Shown here piece by piece: positions 55,973 through 64,000 of a stretch of 64,000 nt of DNA; position 1 is the first letter of the stretch; each line of letters opens with the position of its first letter. The notes below the pieces were generated by a model. That model ran no database searches and was not told where the DNA came from. It worked only from the letters and a program-made list of their open reading frames with translations. Source of the stretch: Austropuccinia psidii (lineage: Eukaryota; Basidiomycota; Pucciniomycetes; Pucciniales; Sphaerophragmiaceae); contig JALGQZ010000005.1 in assembly GCA_023105745.1 (NCBI GenBank), positions 67,845,019 to 67,909,018 of the forward strand, read 5' to 3'. The position numbers and the translations under genes are program-made.

Positions 55973-57724
55973 TGTGAGCCTGTGAGGTATGTGGGACATA
56001 CCCATAAGGCCACAAACAACTTTATATACAGTTGATTTAGTCTTGAAAAGACTTTTCAATTAGATTGAAAATAAAAAATAACACAAAATAAGTATAAATT
56101 CTTTTGGATAAGAAAGGTTATAATTATTATGTCATTTTTGGATTCTTATTACAAGATTTAAGAATCTCACAGTACAATAGCAATTTTTTTAACCTTTTTT
56201 AAAATTGTTAAATTTAAGATTAAAGCTTAAATAAGCTTAAATTTAGAGTTGCATAAGGTTTAAGAAAACATACCAAAATTTTAGTTGTAATTAAGGTGTT
56301 GTGCATATTTACTGAACTGGCTAAGCATTTGCTATACAGGATGTAAATCCTGTGTGAGATCAATTTACAAGTGTTTGAGGTCATAGTATGGCTTTAAATG
56401 AATAAAAGGGCAAAATTCATGCAAAAAGGTGGGACAAAGGAGAAAGACCAAACAAAGCTGGGGTACCCACCTTTTTGGATCTGCAAGGATTCAGTTAAGG
56501 CTTTCCACCTGTATTGGAGGATTTTACACCTTATTTAAACTTAAGATTAGACTTTGATCCAACCTTAAAATTAAAACTGGTTTTATCCCAATTTGGACAG
56601 AATTTTCAAGCTGCCAAAGGGTAAATCCCAATATGAAAGCTTGAAATTAAGGTTTTAAGAACTTCCAAAGCTTAATTAAGCTTAAAACTGCAAAGTTACA
56701 AGAATTAAAACATTATCAAAAGTTAAGGTTTAGTGTGTATTGCTATTTTACATGGAATAATAGTAATAAATTCAGAAATCCCTCTAATTCTTAATACATT
56801 TGCCTGAAAACTTTACACAGCTTACAGTTTAATGTTATCTGTGTATAAATCAATTTTTAGGTATCTTTTATAAACATGCTTTACTGGTAATTAGCCTGGA
56901 AATTTACTCTCTCAATCATACTTTAAGAAAATTAAGATTTCTTTAAAAATTAATCAAAAATTGATTTCAAGAGCTTTTTGCTTGAAACTCTATTTTCAAC
57001 TTTTTCTTGTGATTAAGCTTAATATAAATGAACTTATCTTACATTGAAACTGATAATAATCAACCAAAATGAGGATTAAAGCTACTTGGAGCTAATAATA
57101 ACACTGGTAACTTGAAATTGAAATTAAGAAGAAGTTACCTTAAGTTAAGAACCTTATTTTTAAACATGGTTTTCCAGTTTTGACCTGAGAACGCCCTCTA
57201 TATCCATTATAAATCATGAGAGATGCTCTGTAGACATAAAAAGAGTATATTAATTACTGTTTTTGTCCATCAATCATTATCAATCCAATCATATTAGGAA
57301 TTTAACCAGGTAAAGGTTTATTACATATAAAATCTTATCATTAAAGTAATCCTTAAGTCATTCTATTCTTTATTAATTTTGAATTAAAGAATTGAAATCA
57401 TAGAATTAAGATTATTGTTATAATCACCAATACTATATTTTATTTTATAAAATGAACATCTTAAATATCTTTCAAAATCCACAAATTCCTCTTAAAAACT
57501 CTTTAATCATATTTCTTTTGTTACAAAAAGTTGTTTTATCATTGAAATATTGAATTTTGGTGTGTTTTTAACTTATAATAATAATTCAATATAATGACTG
57601 TTGTATTTAACATGTTGTATTAAATATTTATCATAAGTAAGTTTTTCTCTGAAGTTCTATATTTTTTTATATCGACTTTTTTTATAAAGAATGATTTCTG
57701 CACAGTGTGCGTGATAATTCCTTT
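55973..57724 (+). repeat. Gypsy LTR3, 3'-truncated
   Basis: Starts TGTGAGCCTGTGAGG and follows LTR2 closely to GATAATTCCTTTAG at 57724, where similarity stops. About 380 bp present at the 3' end of LTR1 and LTR2 are missing. Confidence 0.85.
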
Positions 57725-60700
57725 AGCATAATGAAATCAACTGCATAAAGCTCAAGTATTTTGGAACACAATAATGGGAAGGGTTAAAACTGGGTGGTAC
57801 TAAGCATGATTCCATATAGAATATATAATTGAACTATTCTCAATATTTATTTTATATTTTGATACAACAGAGCTCCAAATAATTCATGTGTAGTGATTGG
57901 AAAAGAATTATTATCTTTTTTTAAAGTCCCAAAAATATTTCAAGCTCTATTGAAAAGGTTTTGAATAGAAGTGATTCTATAATATATCTGATTATCAACG
58001 TGTGGTCATCTCATTGAAAAGCCAATAAATGAATATATTGCAGGCTTAATAAAAAGGTTTAATCTTTTGATTCAGGTAAACTTAATTTATTCTTGTATTT
58101 TTTGCATAAAAATCACCCCATATTTCCTCAAAGAGTTCTATAATGAAATATGAAATCATAATAAAATACTATACATCCTATACTCTGTTCAAATATTTAT
58201 GAATATAAGCTAAAAATTCCCTTTTATGTAATTAATTTGATAAATATGTTTTTTATGAGAATTTTTTCTTTATAAAATAAGTTCAACCAGTATTTTTCTT
58301 TTTTTTCTATACATAAATAATATATTTGATTGTATAATATGGAGAACAAGGTGTTTCATTTGTTTTCCAGCCCTAATATTCAGATATTAACTGTGAGAAA
58401 AGTGGCTACACCTAACAGAAGGTGTTGCATTTGGAATTTTACATTGGAGATAGATTGGATTCAGGTTGAATATAGGAAAGAAACTAAATTCCTAAATAGA
58501 AGCTTTGGAAGAAACTCAAGCCACATATGCAATCCACAAAGTATTAATTTACTTGGCTCAATATCAGTTTTTGATAAGGATTGTCAAAGCTCAACAATCC
58601 AACAATACATGATAAACAGATTTATTTTGATTTTCCCTTTGTTCAAGTATTATTTATTACTTGATATCATCTTATTTGCAAAAATTTCAACCTCTAGGTA
58701 TTTGCCTATAGATTTTCACATCTATATCACACTTTCAAAATGAACTTTCTGTAAATAACACTCATGGGAAAGATACATAATTTTGAAATTTGAACCATTC
58801 AAGGTGAAAAGAAGCTCATAATCAATCTTAGAATATATTTGGGACTGTCTGAATCTATACAAATTATGAAAATATAGCATACCATTTAACAGTTTTCTCT
58901 TATAGAAAGATGTATTTTGTGAGGCATTCTATGCATTATTTTGACTCTCTTTTAAGATCAAGGGTTTAATCAAAATTGAAACAAGATTTCAATCTTCAGG
59001 TTACAAATTCATTTTAAGGAGATGAAAATGAAAATTCAGTTTATATTGAAATAATACCACCCCTATTTTAGCCCATAGACTGCATTCAAGGAGAATCTTA
59101 CCCTTATAGCTAGATGAAATGAATATTTAAAGTAGAATATATGGTTTCAATTTTATGATCGAGGGATTTTTTACTATAATATTCCATGGTGTAAGCTAAA
59201 AACTGTTTTAATCTTCATATAAGAAAATTGGCTTAATAATAGAAATTTAAATCTTTATAGAAAACAAAAACTTAAGATCCTTGGGCTCTGTGGAGAATTA
59301 ATCTTTTATTTATTGATACAAATTGAGCTCAGGTTGGCATATTTCTGTGGGGAAATTACAAGATCTAAAATAACTATCTTGATTTAATGTGTTACCAAAA
59401 TATGTGAAAACCAAGATCATTTGAGTTTCTACTTTGAGGAGATGAGGGTAGTATATGTATAAAAAGGTTGAATGAAGATAGGAGAATGAAAGTTTTTTTT
59501 GAAATTTGAGGAAATCTAATCTACATGTGCCAATATGGATAGCCATTCTTTTCCTGAATTGTTTGATTATGTAAAATAATTTTATTAAGAAAGCTTTATA
59601 CATAATTATTATGATACTATTTACTGTATTATAAAGCCTTTTTGGATTTTAAGTTAAACACACATAATATTTAAGCAATTTGAAATTATTAGGATATATG
59701 TAGAGCTCTCCATAAAATAAGAAATTAATTATGTAATATGAAATTGATGGGTTTATAGATTTGATTCCCTTGAAATAGATTTTTTACTTTATAAATACTA
59801 CATTCTTTAAACTCAGATTATCAGGAGTAATTCAGAAGAGAGTTTTTTCAATTTTTCTAAGACTTAATTTCCTCATAATTTTCAGGGAAATTTTAAATGC
59901 TTCTATTATTTATCACTTAATTGAAACTGATATATGGATGAAATATGTCGCAAATAGTCAAAATATTCATATTTATACATACCTGAGACAACTCATTTCT
60001 CTTTCTTTGAAACAATAAGACCCCTATATAATATTAAGGAAAAATAACTTGTATAAATAGGATCTTTTAATTTATTTATTTTTAAAAATATATCTATAGA
60101 GCTCCTCTGAGTCTCTCAGATTAATAATTATGTCAATAAACTCACAAAAACTGAAGGAATGATAAGTTTAGAATAATAAGATATTGATTAATTGGAGGTA
60201 AAAAGATTATATACACAGCTCTCTCAAGTGCTTTTAAAGAATAATATGAGAACATTTAGTGGTTTTCTTTGGTATTTATACTTTTCAAAAAGGTTAAAGT
60301 ATTGATTAAATAAAAATTTTAAAAGGAAAGGCCACATAAATAAGCTAAACCCTTTGGGGAAATGAGCTTTTAGTGGCAAAAATATCACTTCAGAGCCCTG
60401 TCCAATCAGAATCAAAACATGATCTTAATCATGTCTCAAGTATTGAATCTTAATTGTAAAGAATTTATCAAGGAATTTATCTAATTAATCTTATTTTTAT
60501 GATTTAAGTTCTTGAACATTGTCTCTTAAGAAGTTTTCAAACCCATATATCAATTTTTTTTACAAACAATGAATTTATTATTAAAAATAATAATTAATCA
60601 TATGCTTTTATCAATGAAAATATGATAAAAGTTTTCAGATATATCTTCTGAAAAATGAAGAAAAACTCTGTTGGACCTTCACAAAGTGAAAAAACTTAAC

Positions 60701-63700
60701 CAATACAGATATTGAGAATATTTGAACAGGATTACAGGAAAACCAAGATTTCTTATATTTTTTTTACATGGTTATATTCTATATTGGCAGATAGCTATCA
60801 GATTTTAAGTGAACTGGCCCTTTATTCTTGAAAAAATTCAAATAATTCTCATTTTTTATTATTTTGATCAGAATTCTATTGAGCTTAAAAGATCCAACTG
60901 CTGTTTGAAAAGTTATATTATAGCACAAAAAATATTCAATTTTATTGTTGAAAGCCCAATTAGAAACAAAAAATCCACAAAAAATATCTCAAAAATATTT
61001 TTTTAGCAAATTCTTTCAATAAAATGACAGAAATACCTCAAAAGAAGAAGGATAACAAATTATCAAAATGTGCAGTGAATTTTTTGATATTATTTAAATC
61101 AATTTTTTTCATATTTTTTGAATAAAAGAAATAGAAAAAACTTTTTTTTCTGCTAGAATAAATCAATTTTGACCATTTTGTAATTTTTTGAGTGTTTTTA
61201 ATGTTTTTTTAGATTGGTGTGTTATTTTGATTATTTTATTACTTTTTGCTTTTTTTCATTTTTCTTTGTTTTCTTTTCAATATTTTGAGTTTGATTTAAT
61301 TGTATTTTTTTGAGTTTTCAATCAAAATCACTGTAGCAGGATTTGAAAGGCCTGCTACTGTAAAATTATTTACAAGTGTCAAATTTGTTACAGCCCCTGT
61401 ACTGTCATTTGCTTTGAAAAATTGCATTTCTTACAATTACAGGAGCTGTAATTCATAAAGCCCACTAATTCTCTTTTAAATGAAGAAATACTACTCTCAA
61501 AAAAGCAAGAGTATGGTATTTTCTCTTTGAAAAGAGAATTTTTGGATTTTTAATAAAATTGAACCAAATTTTTGAGGATACAAACAAATCAGAAAATGAG
61601 AAAAAATAAGGAAAAACCTAAGTTCCATAGATTCATATCAATAAAGGAGAAAAAATAGACACATTTTTTCTATTTTTCTTCAGAATAGTTTCAGTGAAAA
61701 GGCTTAAAAAGCCTTCTAATTTTGCTTCTGAGGTTCCAGAAGCTTACCCATTCTTAAGATAAACATATTAAACTATCCAGTTTTATTAGAAAAGGATTCA
61801 GTTGAAAATATCTGATATATATATGTAAGCCATGTTTTGAGATGGAAATAAAAATAAAAAGCTTCATAAAGTGATAATAGGTCATAAATCGATTTAGATA
61901 AGAGATTTATTTCTTTTATAAACTGCCTTTTACTTCTTTTGGATTTAAGAAAGATGGAGTTATTTAAATTGAGAATATATTTTTAGATTCAATTTTTTAT
62001 CATAGAGAGTATTCACTTGAAGATGAAAATATAAATAGAACCAACTCTCATATAATATACTATATGCTTGGTCCATCCCATTAATAAAGGAGGAAAATCC
62101 TTGAGCTTCTGTGATATTCCAGTGGCTTGGAATAACTTGGAATACTAACAAAAATTTAAATCCTGAGTTAAACCTAGCTCACAGGAAAGGTCCAAGCTGT
62201 GTCTATCAGAGGTCCAACCTAATTTCCAAATGCAAAACTTTCTGTCAGGTGTAGCCATTTTGCTCATGGTGATTGCATCAATAAGAAAGAATTATTTCCC
62301 ATAGAGAAAATTTGTATTTTGTGTCTTTAATTCTGATGAAGTGTGAATCAACCCATTATTTAATCTAAAAGATTTATCAAAAAGAAGTCAAAGAATTCAA
62401 ATTATAGCCTCTATATATGCGAAATCTCTCAAATAATCTTTCAAAGTGTGAAAAATAATTAGGAGGAAGTTTTTGAATTATTCAAATGAATTATTGAATA
62501 TGAAATTTCAAAATTTATTAATTTTTACATGATGAATATATCTGGTAAAAGATATAATGAGTTGAATAAAGCTGTAATCATTCTTTAACAGTAAAGATTT
62601 CCAACTCTGAGTAGTATAATCCTTCATAATTAGATGAAGAGCTCATAATCTACTTTTTTTCAATACTAAAGGGTCAATATCTCAAATTGAAACTATGGAA
62701 AAATTGAAAAATAAAATTAATTATGCAGTATTAATATTATTCCTTTAGATTTAGAAGGTATCTAATAAATAAAAATATCAATTTTTAAAGGATTACAGAT
62801 CATTGAATCATAAACTTAATATAAAATTTTCTATAAACCCGGTAATTGTTCTCATACATATTTTCTATTTTGTATTTAGTTGTTTCATACTCCTTTTGAT
62901 ATTTCGTTTTCAATGAGATATGTAAAATATGTATAGAAATTTACCATTAGGAAATCTGATTCATTGAAGGAAAAGATGCTAATTAATTCAAGTAATAAGT
63001 CTCTTAAAATCTTCATTGAAAGAAGAATTAATTAATTGAATTTGTTTTTTTTTTTCAAACTAAAAATTTCTTTTTTCAAATTGTAGCATATAAAAATAAA
63101 ATACCAATCAGCTAAAGAATTTCCAAATTAGGAAATATGAAACATTAAGTTATTCTATTAACAACAATTAATTTAAGATTTGTATTGTTAATTAATTACA
63201 ATATAAATTTTGTAACAAAATATAAGAATATTTTTATTATTCACCCACATCAATAGTGAAGCTGAAATTCTGGTAAAAATTTAAAAAAAGGGTTCAAAAT
63301 ATTCATTTAATCAACAAGTGTTATTTTTAACTGATTCATTTTAAGCCCCTAAATCACTATTTTAAGGTCTATGATGTCAGAAAAATCTTGATTGAATTAC
63401 CTTGAGCTTCTTTCTGTATTTAATGAATAGCATCCAAAATCCCTCTTTTTTTTCTTAGTTCATTTATAAAGATTTACTTGTAGTTAAATTGATATTTATT
63501 TTTAATTTTTTATCTAAAACTCAATTTTATCAACGAGAAATGTTTTTATTTTTCTGGAATTAATTCATCTATTCCTTCTATCTTCAAAAATTTTTATGCT
63601 ATGAATATTTCTAAAACATTTTCAAGGGGTAAATTTCTTTTGGGAAACTAAAAGTGAAAGAAAGGAATATAATTTCTTAAGAGGTTAAAAAATTATTTTA

Positions 63701-63714
63701 TAATTAATAAAAGC
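57725..63714. other. AT-rich stretch, no gene recognised
   Basis: The longest frame is 137 codons (58330-58743). It has a hydrophobic C-terminal part but no recognised motif and base use like its surroundings, so it is probably chance or an eroded relic. A hairpin-rich patch lies at 61330-61560 (GTAGCAGG..CCTGCTAC; TTCTCTTTGAAAAGAGAA). No transposon motif was found. Confidence 0.45.
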
Positions 63715-64000
63715 TTTATTTTTTTTATTTTTTTATTTTTTTATATTTTTTATATTTTTTATATTTTTTATATTTTTTATATTTTTTTTATTTTTTTTAT
63801 TTTTTATATTTTTTATATTTTTTATATTTTATATATTTTTTATATTTTTTATATTTTTTATATTTTTTTTATTTTTTTTATTTTTTTTATTTTTTTTATT
63901 TTTTTTATTTTTTTTATTTTTTTTATTTTTTTTATCTTTTTTATTTTTTTTATTTTTTTTGTTTTTTTTAGTTTTTTTATTTTTTTATTTTTTTATTTTT
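63715..64000 (+). repeat. T-tract minisatellite, (T5-8 A T)n, running off the window
   Basis: At least 285 bp consisting of T-runs of 4-8 separated by A or ATA, with only two other bases visible (a C near 63935, G at 63961 and 63971). One strand is almost pure pyrimidine with periodic TA steps. Unit length drifts from about 10 (TATATTTTTT) to about 8 (ATTTTTTT). Function unknown; the true length is not determined. Confidence 0.9.

Larger units (their letters stand above)
47249..57724 (+). mobile_element. Ty3/gypsy retrotransposon copy B (shared LTR, internal region, truncated 3' LTR)
   Basis: LTR2 (47249-49380), internal B (49381-55972), LTR3 (55973-57724). The LTR2-to-LTR3 start distance is 8724 bp; the corresponding distance in copy A without its foreign insertions is about 8710 bp. 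Copy B has no foreign insertion but is equally dead. Confidence 0.9.

Noticed and set aside
58330..58743. 137-codon frame as a gene
   Set aside because: The base composition equals the surroundings and there is no motif or supporting exon. Chance cannot be excluded.
63715..64000. CRISPR-like or telomere-like array at the window end
   Set aside because: There are no conserved repeats with unique spacers, and the unit is a drifting T-run rather than a fungal telomere motif such as TTAGGG. It is simple low-complexity DNA.

Overview
The window looks like repeat-rich nuclear DNA of a rust fungus (Pucciniales). The Ty3/gypsy polyprotein resembles the very abundant family I associate with Austropuccinia psidii (myrtle rust); that species-level guess is from memory and was not searched. 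Supporting signs are spliceosomal introns of 58-105 bp, fungal-type hAT and pogo-like transposases, very AT-rich intergenic DNA with few CpG, and no operon-like organisation. Only one intact host gene is recognisable: a three-exon J-domain (DnaJ/Hsp40) gene on the minus strand at 23919-25656, inside a GC- and CpG-richer island.

Layout. 1-1017 is the 3' end of a decayed Ty3/gypsy element (integrase and C-terminal domain), followed by a polypurine tract and a diverged LTR from 1165 to about 3050. 3051-8900 is AT-rich, with one duplicated relic near 6.0-6.5 kb. About 8904-11378 is a heavily mutated pogo/Tigger-type DNA transposon that no single ORF reveals. 11380-17600 is unrecognised AT-rich DNA. 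17600-18053 is the start of a gypsy-type LTR on the minus strand, and 19490-20160 is a gypsy pol relic. 20161-23700 is extremely AT-rich with microsatellites. 23.8-26.9 kb is the J-domain gene island. 26943-29853 is a hAT transposon with terminal inverted repeats and a four-exon transposase broken by two TGA codons. 29854-32317 is unrecognised.

32318-57724 is a nested retrotransposon complex. Its backbone is LTR - internal A - LTR - internal B - LTR, that is, two gypsy copies sharing the middle LTR, with the last LTR truncated. The first LTR is interrupted by a Copia element (33017-37684; 272-bp LTRs; target duplication CAAGC). The Copia is itself interrupted by a 95-bp foldback element with CACTA-type ends (34414-34508; TGA target duplication). 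Internal A is further interrupted by a 1543-bp solo LTR of another family (44473-46015; target duplication GATTG). Without these insertions the two gypsy units are about 8710 and 8724 bp long, and at least eight in-frame stops lie at the same positions in both. 57725-63710 is AT-rich with nothing recognised, and 63715-64000 is a T-tract low-complexity array running off the window.

No element here looks autonomous: the gypsy, Copia, hAT and pogo proteins all carry stops, frameshifts or catalytic substitutions. The J-domain protein is the only product likely to serve the cell. I found no convincing new gene system. The more unusual observations concern nested insertion order, primer-binding sites, an LTR-internal duplication and the foldback element.
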